Assembly (NCBI GenBank): GCA_027596945.1
Contig: JADGJH010000309.1
Span: 1 to 19,769, forward strand
Reading direction: 5' to 3'
Source of the DNA: Physocladia obscura
Taxonomy: Eukaryota; Chytridiomycota; Chytridiomycetes; Chytridiales; Chytriomycetaceae
DNA: 19,769 nt
The translations under genes were made by a program, and so were the position numbers. Numbering within the stretch: position 1 is the first letter of the stretch; every line of letters starts with the position of its first letter. The notes below the pieces were generated by a model, which was not told the DNA's origin, did not search any database, and saw nothing but the letters and a program-made list of their open reading frames with translations. Of this stretch, positions 11,197 to 19,605 are shown in pieces.

Positions 11197-11406
11197 GGTA
11201 AGTGCTGGTGTGCTCTCGCACAACAAAACAGTCCAAAAAGAAAAGAATTTCTAAAGAGCGGTGAAAACATGGTGAAAAGCGACAGACGGCCGAAGTCACT
11301 GCCTGAAACAACAAACAATGAATGAGATTATTGCGTAACACATTGTCTACTATTTTAATTGCAATTGAACAATATTTATAATTGTTCCTCCGGCATGTGA
11401 CGAAAT

Positions 11407-11482
11407 AACTCTACTTTGAATAGTCTTGTATTCTCACTCAATTATAGTGAACAATAGCATGATGGATTTTAGTGAGAATTGT
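11407..11482 (+). repeat. Internal repeat unit overlapping the first gene's start
   Basis: A third left copy lying just inside the inverted repeat. It has ACTTTGAA, the exact 17-base core TCACTCAATTATAGTGA at 11434-11450, and the end GATGGATTTTAGTGAGAATT, which contains the start of the gene at 11459. The unit therefore covers a promoter-proximal region plus the first codons. Confidence 0.6.
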
Positions 11483-12130
11483 TTTGCTGCGATTCTTCAG
11501 GAAGCATACAAAGTTCTGGATGATGAAGACTTGCCAATTTCATTGGTTGTACTACCTCCCAAAGACAAACACTTGCAAGTGAAGCAACTACTGGCGTTCA
11601 TAGGACCAACTGCAGCCACTGCAAAGACTGATGTCAAACCAAGAAGCTACGACTGACTCTCTGTCAATGGACTCTCAGATTATGTCATTGATTGCGTCAA
11701 GAAAATTGAATTCAACCACTTGAAGTCTCTCTCCATGTACTTGGCTGATGCTCTGCAAGCTCTGATGCACAATCTTCAACACTATGAGGGAAAGCGTGCT
11801 TGTACCAAAGAAGAATGTTATCCTGTTATTCATGAGCGCACTGGTATCGCCAAAAGTACTTACTGTAGCTACGTTCTGTTCTACAAGTTCATGACAGATT
11901 ATCCTTGCTTCTTTCATACATTGTTGACATACAATCAAATCAAACAGAATCAATCAGCCATACGCAGCTGGTTCAGTGAGCGAGATATTAATCTCCCTGC
12001 AAATGATTTCACCTCAATGCGGTACTGGCAGCAAAGTTTGGATGCTTCAGATGGTGTCAGTCATTTCAACAAAATGAGTATGGACTGTGATGCCAATTCT
12101 CCTAGCCAGAATTCTGATTCAGAAGAGTAA
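11459..12130 (+). pseudogene. Small HTH-like protein gene, one in-frame stop
   Basis: The frame opens with two ATGs at 11459 and 11462 (MMDFSENC) and runs about 223 codons to a TAA at 12128-12130. A single TGA at 11654-11656 breaks it; the context GAC TGA CTC fits a CGA (Arg) codon before C to T change. The first part (LPISLVVLPPKDK) is followed by a helical region (LADALQALMHNLQHYEGK) and TGIAKSTYCSYVLFYKFMTD, which looks like a helix-turn-helix with the IAKSTY recognition turn. The C-terminus is acidic and Ser-rich. The start lies within the third copy of the TIR repeat unit, so the repeats may regulate it. I do not recognise the family; a DNA-binding protein for the element's own ends is an inference. 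Confidence 0.5.
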
Positions 12131-12452
12131 ATAATGTATGTGGTTTCTTGGTTTTTTATTTGTCTGTGCTAAAACATATGTCTATACAGGAAGACATTTC
12201 CATAATTTTTTTAAATCAAGATTTCAGTAATGATTTTTGCAGAGACAATCCTTTCTTCATTATATATATAGTTTTGTCTACCCAGGGAGACAACATTTTG
12301 TTGTGTCTACCCATGGAGACAAATTCTCTTATCTGTGTATATATTTATATATTTATGTTATTATATTTATGTTTTTAATTGGACTTTGTCTACCATGTAA
12401 AAAAAAAAAAGAATTTTATTTCAAAAACTTATTTTATTTCATAATACTCAAC
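12131..12452. other. Spacer between first and second element genes
   Basis: About 320 very AT-rich bases without a gene, including TATATATATA at 12261-12270, two hairpin-like repeats, and an A12-like run near 12399-12410. It likely contains the 3' end of the first gene and the promoter of the second. Confidence 0.4.
12274..12322. repeat. Two tandem hairpin-forming repeats
   Basis: TTGTCTACCCAGGGAGACAA (12274-12293) and TGTCTACCCATGGAGACAA (12304-12322) are two near-palindromes 29 bases apart. In each, TGTCT pairs with AGACA around a CC..GG centre. A third partial copy, TTTGTCTACCATG, lies near 12385. They could act as a protein-binding site, a hairpin in RNA, or a replication signal. Confidence 0.5.
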
Positions 12453-15400
12453 ATGTTCTCATTGGAAAGTGTACATCCTTTCTACCAAAGTATACAGCTA
12501 TTTGAACCAAATAATTATGCCCTGTTCATCCCTTGTAAGAGAAGAAGTAGAACAGTTATAAACCTAATCAAGCTTCCTCATAATGCAAAGAAGCACAAAA
12601 TGTTGCAAGCACACATTGCAAGTCTCATTTGGAGCAATAAAGCCACAATTATTGGAAACTATATTCTAAAATTGGACAACACGTTCATCAACAAAACTGA
12701 CAAGACAATGAAACAATTCCAATCTGGGGGGATAGATGTTGTTCATAATGTTTTGAAAAGAAGGAGACCAGATTCACCGGAATCATCAAGAAAGGAGCAG
12801 CAAATGGACACTTTATCCAAGAGAAAGAGGCCAAATGCCCCGTTTGATGTTCAAAAATCAAGACACATTGACTATACACTGTACTATCTTCCAACTCTCT
12901 TCTCACAGAGGGTAATAGTGACTTATGAATTTAAGTATGTGATTCATTATGGCAATTACAATTACAATGATAGCAAAACAGGCATCATTAGAGATATTCT
13001 TGACTATTTGATTGAGCAACACCTCGATACTCTGACAAAAGAGTATGCTGCAAGGCAGCCATATGACTGTGAGATTTTAGAGATTGATTATATTACTCAA
13101 CCAGTTCCACATCAGCAAGTAGCTTTATTAGAACAGAGAATGTACAGGGCTGTATTGTCATATTATTCATTAAGGGTTGACTCAAACTCAACAAACAATA
13201 GGGATTGCGTTTACCAATTTTTGATGAATACATATTCAAGTCACTTCAAAACATTAACATGTGAAGTACTTTTCTCCATCTTTGAAGAAGCACACACTGA
13301 TTCGGGTGTTTTGACAAAACAAGCTAAAGTCTTCTGTCATTGATTTGGTATTAGCTTGTATGCACTCAACCTGGAAATGGAAACATTCAGTCAATTCATT
13401 CCTCAAAATAGAAATCATCATGCACTATCCTTAATATTTTTAGTAGCAAATAATCACATGTATCCAGTATTGGATAAAGAAATGAGAAGGTCAATTGTTG
13501 CTTCTGAGAAATTGAAAGGCTCCAATGACAATCTGGTTTTCAAAACTAAAGAGAAACCAAAGAATTCATTTCATGGGGAGGTACATACTCTATTGAATGT
13601 TCCTTATGAAAGTATTCGGTTACTTGAAAATTGCAATGTTGTCTACACCAACAAAAATGATTTGAAAGAGCTTGTTGTCTTTTTACCAAGAAAAGAGGAA
13701 ACAATTTACAAGACCTAGAGTCATGGTGGGTACATTGTCAGAATTGAATACAAGAATAATGTAATAATTGAAGTGAATAAACATTATGAACAAGCTCTGG
13801 CTGCTTCAAATTCTCTCTCAATACCGTTCAGAAATCAAAATCTGATTTCTTTGGTATGTGAGGCTTTTGAGATTTACAGGCAGGATGATAAAATTGAAAG
13901 TACATTCGACAAGAACACTCACAAGGTATTTTTTGGTTGCATAAAAGGCCCCATTATTGAAACATTCTATGAGCCATCACCAGATGCTAAGTTGAAGGCT
14001 TATAACATTCAAAAGTGTCATTCAGCTTGTTTAAGTGTTAAAAACACAGAACCGTGGTGTGTTTTCAATATCTTTGATGAAATTGAAATCAGGCTATATT
14101 CTGGTAAACTAAGAACAGGCTGGTATTATGTAGAAACAGAAAATACCTTTCCATTGAGAGGAACAAGATGGTATCCTTGTCATATTATTGCTGAATGTCT
14201 AGAACTAGGAGTGACAATGAAGATTGTTTACAAACTGATTTCAAGCAAAATGTTGAAATCAGATTACTTTAATGATTTTATAAAAAGGATTTATGACATG
14301 TGTGGAAATGATAATGGTAAAATCATGGTAAACTGCTTTGTAGGCTGTCTCAAACAAACAGACAAATTTACAATGAGTTTCAATGATGTTGCACAATATT
14401 ACTTCTTGAATGAAAATGCAGGATATTCATGTATTGCTGACAACTTGAAATTATATCACGTCAAAATTAAATCAGAGAAAATAAAGCATCAAAATCTGGT
14501 TCCGATTTACTGGCAGATTATTGACAATGGAAACATGATGTTGTACAAACTAGCAATGAAAATGGCTGGAACAATTGTTCAATTAAAAACCGACAGTGTT
14601 ATTGTAGAGGATAGTAATGACATTGATTGTGAACCAGGGATTGGAAATTATTGCTTAGAAAAGCTTCTGGCCAAGTATGAAGTCAAAGATTCATTTCATA
14701 GTAATTACACTTTCGAGTTGAGAGAGGAACTCTTTTATCCAACTGAAGAAAGATTACAAGGAAGACTCATTACTGGGCTTGCAGGTACAGGGAAATTGAC
14801 AGAACTAAAAGAAACAACCAAGCTGTTAGATACAGGGACCTATATTCTCTTGGCAAGTACAAACAAAGCAGCACGTTTAATTCAAGGCAGACTGTACATC
14901 ACTTTTTTCACATTGATAATAATGGTAAATGTAATTTCAAAGAAGCATTGAAAGCAGCAATAAAGTATAAATATATTTTCATTGATAAAGTGAGCATGTT
15001 GAAATCCAGTGCATACAAAGTCTTTTATTACGTTAAACTGCATTCCAACATAAAGTTTGTATTGGTTGGTGACTACAAGTAGCTTGGAGGGGTTGAAAGG
15101 CCAAGACCAAAATACATTGACTCAACTGCATTGAAAGAGATTGTTGAAAATAGTATGACAGAGTTACTTATTAATCACATGTCAGACAACACAGTTTCTG
15201 AGCTTTTTGACAAGGTCCGCCAGTTGAAACCTAGTGACTTTGAAAATAGACATGTCTTTCCAAGAGTTAATCTGTCATATACAAATGAAAAATGTAAACA
15301 AATCATTGAAATCATGATGCAACAAGATAAACTAAAGAAGAAAAAAATGATTAAAATAGAAGCAAATAAAGATGACCCAAACTCATAGCAGGTATTGTTG

Positions 15401-16093
15401 ATGGTTGGTACTCTAGTGATTGCACATAGAAACTACAAGTCTCTCAAAATTGTAAACTGTGCAACATATTCAGTTTGAAAGATTGAGCCACTGATATTAT
15501 TGGAAGATATGTTAACAAAGGAGACAATAGAGATTAATGCTGAACAGTTTCAGCTATACTTTAGAGTAAATTATTGTTTGACTGTCCACAAGATGCAAGA
15601 GGATTCTATCTGAGAGCCTTTTACAATACACCAGTGGAACAGAATGGAGGACAATATGCGGTACACTGCAATAATTTGAACAACTAAAACAGAATACATT
15701 AATGTGGTTGACAATGGTATAAAACACAAAGTAACAAAGGATACTGACTTTGACAAGATTAAACAAAGAAAGAAAAGACTTCAGGATATGAAGCACAGGT
15801 GTAAACAAAAGAGATTAAAAGCAGTTCGAATAATCAACTACATTGTTCGAAAGAGGTGTTCTGATGAGTATTGTTTGAAGTATACATTCATGAAAAGACA
15901 GCAGTTGTTGGAGCATCTTGGTATCCCTGACGGCAAAATAACAAAGGGTTATGAAATAGACCACATCAAGTCAAGATGCCAGCATACCACAGATGATGAC
16001 GTCAAGAACATCAATGCATACTGGAACCTGCGGCTGATTTCAAGAAAAGAAAACAACAAGTTGGGACAAAATTGCAATTGTCATAAGAAATGA
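12453..16093 (+). pseudogene. PolB-like / SF1 helicase / HNH fusion, decayed
   Basis: One gene of about 1,210 codons. Order: a basic N-terminal region; a region resembling the palm of family-B DNA polymerases (motif A-like around YYVETENTFPLRG near 14124; motif B-like KIMVNCFVG at 14319-14345; motif C-like LKTDSVIVE at 14583-14609, with Lys where the first Asp of DTDS belongs); an SF1 helicase (Walker A GLAGTGKLT at 14775-14801, Walker B IFIDKVSM near 14975-14998, motif III VLVGDYK, TVHKMQ, and YTAI...TTKTE for motif VI); and an HNH-like end (GYEIDHI...NLRLISRKENNKLG, 15947-16062). Stops: TGA 13341, TAG 13716, TAG 15080, TAG 15386, TGA 15476, TGA 15611, TGA 15677; a 2-base insertion lies near 14895. 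Arg fits three of the TGAs by context and Gln fits 15080. The likely role is replication of the element. The missing polymerase Asp may be ancestral; the helicase changes (GKL for GKT, DK for DE) look like decay. Confidence 0.7.
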
Positions 16094-16163
16094 AGCTTTT
16101 AAAAATTTCCAATTTTTTGGACTTTTTTTCAAATATTAAAAATCTATTTGTTAATATATAAAC

Positions 16164-16733
16164 ATGGAACCAATAGTAAACTACTCAATGAATTTAATGC
16201 AATCAGATTTAACACGCTGTGTTTGCCTTGAAAGCATAAACTTTCCTGTCATATAATGTGCAAACAGGTCAAATCCACACTTTGTTTGTATCAAGTGTCA
16301 CCATCAATTGGGACAAAAGTGCCTGCAATGTAAGACTAAATTGTTATTTCATAATAAACAGTTGCAAGTTACATTAACACCTTTTTTAGAATCATGCATC
16401 AACAAAAACTGTAAAATGCAAGTATTGAAGTGGAATCTCAATGAGCATGTAGAAGACTGTGACTACAAGAAACACAAGGGCTTCATATGTCAAAGAAAAG
16501 TGCGATCAAGAAAAACATTGCAGAGTCACTTTGAATCAAAATGCAAGACTGGAATTATTCAACAAAACATGACACCAATTGAATTCAATGGATGGGATTT
16601 AAATAAAGAAGGATTTAAAGTTGAGTTAAATGATGATTTAAATGAACGAGGTGTGCTGACAACACACAATGCTGTTGTTTTAATTTACAGGAACAAATGT
16701 TCAAAATGGGTCATTGCCCCCCAATCACACTAA
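16164..16733 (+). pseudogene. RING/SIAH-type zinc-finger protein gene, broken
   Basis: The ATG at 16164 starts 71 bases after the fusion gene ends. A RING-like pattern (CVCLE ... C-x6-HFVCIKC-x7-CLQC, 16215-16335) is interrupted by TAA at 16254-16256. The first Cys pair is C-x-C, not the usual C-x2-C. It is followed by a SIAH/TRAF-like zinc region: CINKNC, then WNLNEHVEDC, then ICQRK and SHFESKC. This order, RING then SIAH-type fingers, is that of E3 ubiquitin ligases, so the product may have targeted a host protein for degradation or held DNA or protein through zinc; neither is shown. The frame ends at TAA 16731-16733, but an open stretch in another frame continues to 17041 and may be its original C-terminus after a frameshift. 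Confidence 0.55.
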
Positions 16734-17041
16734 CAAAGCTTCCATCAAAGGCAAATATCACAACCATCAAATCAATGCCCAATGATGCAATTGTCGAATC
16801 AACAGTACACACTACATGTGCTTCAAGTCCAAATGAGCCTGTTTTCATTGAAGTTGAGCAAGCAAACTCAGTCTTTATCACCACCAAACAAAAAAAATTG
16901 AATAATGCAAGGAGTCCAAATGCTGATGCAATTGGACAGTTTCTTGAGTGCATACACCAGGCACAAGGAGTAGAATCTGATTACCATTATCGTTTCTTTA
17001 TTTCAACAATCTTTTCTTCATCAAGTTCCTTCCTCAAGTGA
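16734..17041 (+). pseudogene. Possible frameshifted tail of the zinc-finger gene
   Basis: Another plus-strand frame, open from 16697, runs on to a TGA at 17039-17041 with ordinary protein-like composition (PNEPVFIEVEQANSVF). It starts just where the zinc-finger frame ends and overlaps its last codons. That fits a single frameshift, but I know no homologue to confirm it. Confidence 0.3.
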
Positions 17042-17617
17042 TGGTATAGTCAGTCTCTTTTGGATGGCTGGCTGGTTGTCATGGAGTTCTTTACAGAGGT
17101 TCATGTCTCCTTTCATTAAATCATGTTTGATTTGCTGAATTCTCTTTTTATTATCACCACTGGTCTTCTTTCTCAGATAATACACAAGTGTCTTATCAAC
17201 ATAGAACAACTCAGAATCAGTCTCAAAGTATTCATTTCCATTCATTAATTGTTTATTTTATCCAGTATGTTTTATTTCAATCACAGACAGCTTTTCGAAA
17301 TCAGGGTCTTTACTTTCATTCAACTCTGACTGTAATCGTTTGACAGTCTCCTCTAATTAAATGATTTGTTCCTTCATTGATTGGTTAATGTTGGCTCTGG
17401 TTGGGTTAGTCATTTTCAACCGCTTGTCAGGCACTTTACTGTCAATGGCTTGATTTGAACCAAAGTAAGGCACACCTACTTTCCAAACAGTTGTATTGAT
17501 TTTACGTTCTTGTACTTCATAGTGGTGTTCATTATGTGGGTCCTTATAGATTGTTCCAATGGGAAGGGTCTTTAAGAACCTGTTTCTCACAGTTGTGGAT
17601 GGAATTGTAACAGTCAT
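17021..17617 (-). pseudogene. Opposing gene with coiled coil, two in-frame stops
   Basis: On the minus strand an ATG at 17617 opens a frame of about 198 codons ending at TGA 17021-17023. TAA codons at 17357-17359 and 17258-17260 interrupt it, but the frame is the same before, between and after them. CAA (Gln) is the simplest ancestral codon for both. The N-terminal part (TVRNRFLKTLPIGTIYKDP, then TTVWKVGVPYFG) looks like a compact beta-rich domain; the middle (LEETVKRLQSELNE) is a short coiled coil; the end is charged. The function is not recognised. It begins about 35 bases inside the right inverted repeat and converges on the plus-strand genes, overlapping the possible tail of the zinc-finger gene by about 20 bases. 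Confidence 0.5.
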
Positions 17618-17777
17618 CGTTTTATTATTATAAAAGAAAATAATTTTAAGAAAATATTGTTCAATTGAAATTAAAATGGTCGTTGATGTGTTGTCTATTT
17701 TTTAGTGCAAAAAATCCTTGAGCGGACTTTTTCTTTGACCACACAATAGTCTCACTCAAACACACCCATCATTTTAA

Positions 17778-17859
17778 GCGACTATTATCACTAACATCAT
17801 TCACCTTAACCCTCACTCACTCCCAGTGAACAATACTCACATCATTCAAAGTTGAGTTG
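17778..17859 (-). repeat. TIR internal repeat unit, right inner copy
   Basis: Minus-strand unit of 82 bases beginning CAACTCAACTTTGAA and ending TAGTCGC. It is a direct repeat of 17885-17965, with the same first 15 bases and the same last four (TCGC). Confidence 0.65.
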
Positions 17860-17884
17860 AACTGTCACAAAAAAAATTTTCTCT

Positions 17885-17965
17885 GCGACTCTTCTCACTT
17901 TAATCCATCACACTCTCCGTCACTATCATTGAGTGACAATCCTCACAGCGTTCAAAGTTGAGTTG
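17885..17965 (-). repeat. TIR internal repeat unit, right outer copy
   Basis: Minus-strand unit of 81 bases. After CAACTCAACTTTGAA it has GTCACTCAATGATAGTGAC and then GATGGATTAAAGTGAG, the counterpart of the start-codon region of the first gene at 11459 but with TAA as its second codon after ATG GAT. Confidence 0.65.
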
Positions 17966-18057
17966 ATTCGTCACTGACCGCAGTGAGATTCGAATAAATT
18001 CAAAATTTTATTAGAGAAGCTCCATAGAAAAGTGTGTGCAGGCTGTACAATAGGGGG

Positions 18058-18059
18058 TA
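18058..18059. repeat. Right TA flank (target-site duplication)
   Basis: TA directly after the GGGGG end of the element, matching 10902-10903. See the left flank for the frame-continuity argument. Confidence 0.6.
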
Positions 18060-18168
18060 TCCCACAACAAAAAACTGACTATTTGCAAGACAAGAGGTAG
18101 AGTAGTCATATTGTAAGAAGCAAATGCAAAGACAGTGTTATCATTGAAGTAAACAAGCACTATAAAAT
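18060..18168 (+). pseudogene. Older polymerase-helicase gene copy, right piece
   Basis: Directly outside the right end of the element, the plus strand encodes NKKLTICKTRG and, in a neighbouring frame, VIIEVNKHYK. These match RKEETIYKT and VIIEVNKHYEQ of the fusion gene (near 13690-13785); the DNA aligns over about 85 bases with one gap. With one TA kept, the frame continues from the left piece that ends at 10901. At the codon matching the fusion gene's TAG at 13716 this copy has AGA (Arg), so that stop is not a family feature. The homology fades by about 18170, just before MPP10's 3' end. Confidence 0.65.
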
Positions 18169-18253
18169 ATCTTGGACAGTAACTCGTTAGCAATCCATAT
18201 TTAACTAATCAAAATTCGTCAACCTTCAATTATGAATAATAATAGTAATAACT
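18169..18253. other. MPP10 3' flank and right edge of the repeat island
   Basis: About 85 bases between the last recognisable element homology and the MPP10 stop codon. It is AT-rich; on the minus strand TATTATTATTCATAATT-type sequence follows the stop and may include the poly(A) signal region. No exact signal can be supported. Confidence 0.35.
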
Positions 18254-19605
18254 TTATAGCATCAACATCTGGGCAGTTTGAGTTGTTACTGTTTTTCCTT
18301 TCACATCGCCAACACTTCCACCCCGTTCAACGACATGTGCCTTCACAGCTTTTGCCTTTTTACCACCACCTCTTTTCATTGCTGCGACATTTGCTGCACT
18401 TCCTTTGCCTTTCTTTGAATCTGATATAATTGTCACATTTGATTGCTTCATCAAAGAATCCATTGCCCGCTCTTTACTCTTCTTTACACTTTCCACAATA
18501 TTCCCAGCAGAATTAACAAAAACGCCAGCAGCCTTTTGCTCACGCTCGCGTTCAATTTTTTGCCGTTTGAACATGCGCTTCTGCTTCTTTCTTGCTTTAG
18601 TTTTATCTGTTTTCTCCATCTCCGTCTCGCTTTTTCTAACATTCCCAGCGTATACTTCTTTAGGAGCAGCGAGAGCTGCATCGGAGACAATGGCTGGAAT
18701 AACTTCTTCAATTGAAAGTGCAGGAACGGCAGGACCAGCAACAATTTCAAGCTCGGCGACTGGCGCTTTGGCGGTATAATGCCAATTTGACAGAGCGTCT
18801 AAATTCATGCACAGGTCTTTGAACAGACCATTGATTTCCCGATGTGCAGTTTCGACAAGAATGTCTTTCTCAGTTTTGGCTTTTTCGTTTCCGGCGGTGG
18901 CAGTCTTTTTGCGGTAATCATCGGCATACAAATCTGTCAACGACTTTGTCGACTTTTCTTCATTAATAATATTCCGCCGATTTGGATCGAATTTCTTTTC
19001 TTTTGGTGCAATTTTGCGCTCAACATCATCAAACAGAGACTCGACAACCCGTGATTTAATCAGATCTTCCAAAGTTCGTGTGGTTTCTTCAGTAATCACA
19101 GGTGTTGGGCGCGACGCGTGCTCGATTTCGAGATCTTCTTCAAGCAATGAATTAATTGGTCTTTTTTTTCCAGATATTTCTCCTGCCATTGTCCATGATT
19201 TAACCGCGACAGCTTCAGCTTCAAGAGACGCAATTTCGTCGGCGAGACGCTGTTGGTCGCGTTCGAAGCGAGAAAGAGGGTAGTTTGAGGTATTTCTTTC
19301 TTCATCGTCAAATAGGTTCGATAGTTTATTTTCTGTCTGAATTGTTGGCACAGTGGCGGAGGCGGACACAGATACAGCTGGTCTATCTTTGAGAAATTCC
19401 CGTTCATCTACGACGTCATTGAATTGAATTTTGCGTTTTGGGGTAACTTTTTGAGGTGGCGGTGCGAAAAAGTCTTCGTACTTAATATCTAATAACATAA
19501 TGTTGTAAAATAAGCAATAACTTTCATATTCACACTAACCATTGGCATTCATGTCGTCATCATTTTCACTGCCTTCTATTTCATCGGGATCCATGCTCAA
19601 GTATC
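18254..19605 (-). CDS. MPP10: MPP10, U3 snoRNP component (partial)
   Basis: Minus strand. The last exon is 19488-18254 (about 411 codons), and a 51-base GT-AG intron (19489-19539) separates it from an exon at 19540 to about 19605 that encodes MDPDEIEGSENDDDMNAN joined to DIKYEDFF. Visible MPP10 features are that YEDFFAPP motif after an acidic stretch, the conserved central block (LFDDEE, LEEDLEIEHASRP), and the C-terminal block NLDALSNWHYTAKAPVAELE followed by PALSIEEVIPAIVSDAALAAPKEVY; the tail is Lys/Arg-rich. MPP10 works in the nucleolus in the small-subunit processome, with IMP3 and IMP4, for cleavage of pre-18S rRNA. The family is usually about 600 to 700 residues, so the N-terminal third lies beyond the window. 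The acceptor at 19606-19607 is likely but unproven, because the frame stays open a little further upstream. Confidence 0.88.

Larger units (their letters stand above)
10904..11377 (+). repeat. Left terminal inverted repeat
   Basis: It pairs with 17652-18057. The terminal 35 or so bases share CCCCC, a CACACA core and a T-rich run. Next is a 27-base block (10937-10963, beginning GGAGCTTCTCTAATAAAA) identical to 17997-18023 on the other strand. The middle is diverged but carries two tandem units also present on the right. The inner end, 11352-11377, matches 17652-17677 at 25 of 26 positions and centres on CAATTG. The uneven conservation suggests that the two blocks matter for end recognition or were recently homogenised. 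Confidence 0.8.
10904..18057 (+). mobile_element. 7.15-kb TIR element with polymerase-helicase fusion
   Basis: The element is bounded by CCCCC at 10904-10908 and GGGGG at 18053-18057, with TA on each side (10902-10903 and 18058-18059). Its inverted repeats are about 474 bases (left) and 406 bases (right). Inside are four decayed genes: a small one with a possible helix-turn-helix, a polymerase-like/helicase/HNH fusion, a RING/SIAH-type zinc-finger gene, and an opposing coiled-coil gene. I see no DDE, tyrosine or serine recombinase and no capsid or packaging ATPase. The plan of long inverted repeats plus a self-encoded replication protein at about 7 kb recalls transpovirons and other linear replicons; I recall helicases joined to disrupted PolB domains in that group but could not check. 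The TA-flanked target is more transposon-like. All genes are broken, so this copy is dead unless helped in trans. Confidence 0.75.
17652..18057 (-). repeat. Right terminal inverted repeat
   Basis: This is the partner of 10904-11377, about 70 bases shorter. It holds the exact 27-base outer block (17997-18023), two internal tandem units (17885-17965 and 17778-17859, both containing TTCAAAGTTGAGTTG), and the inner block with a 10-base palindrome, TTCAATTGAA (17660-17669). A minus-strand gene begins about 35 bases further in, so the inner end probably contains its promoter. Confidence 0.8.

Noticed and set aside
10994..11482. CRISPR-like array from repeated units
   Set aside because: The units are long, diverged and adjacent to gene starts in inverted repeats of a eukaryotic element; there are no regular spacers.
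11675..11953. Minus-strand open frame opposite the first element gene
   Set aside because: The plus-strand frame is longer, has a sensible start and needs only one stop correction.
16711..16953. Minus-strand open frame near the zinc-finger gene
   Set aside because: It overlaps both plus-strand frames and is not in frame with the minus-strand gene at 17021-17617.
10904..18057. Assigning the element as a standard Polinton/Maverick or a Helitron
   Set aside because: There is no retroviral-type integrase, capsid or packaging ATPase for a Polinton, and no HUH Rep domain for a Helitron; Helitrons also lack long inverted repeats and target duplications.
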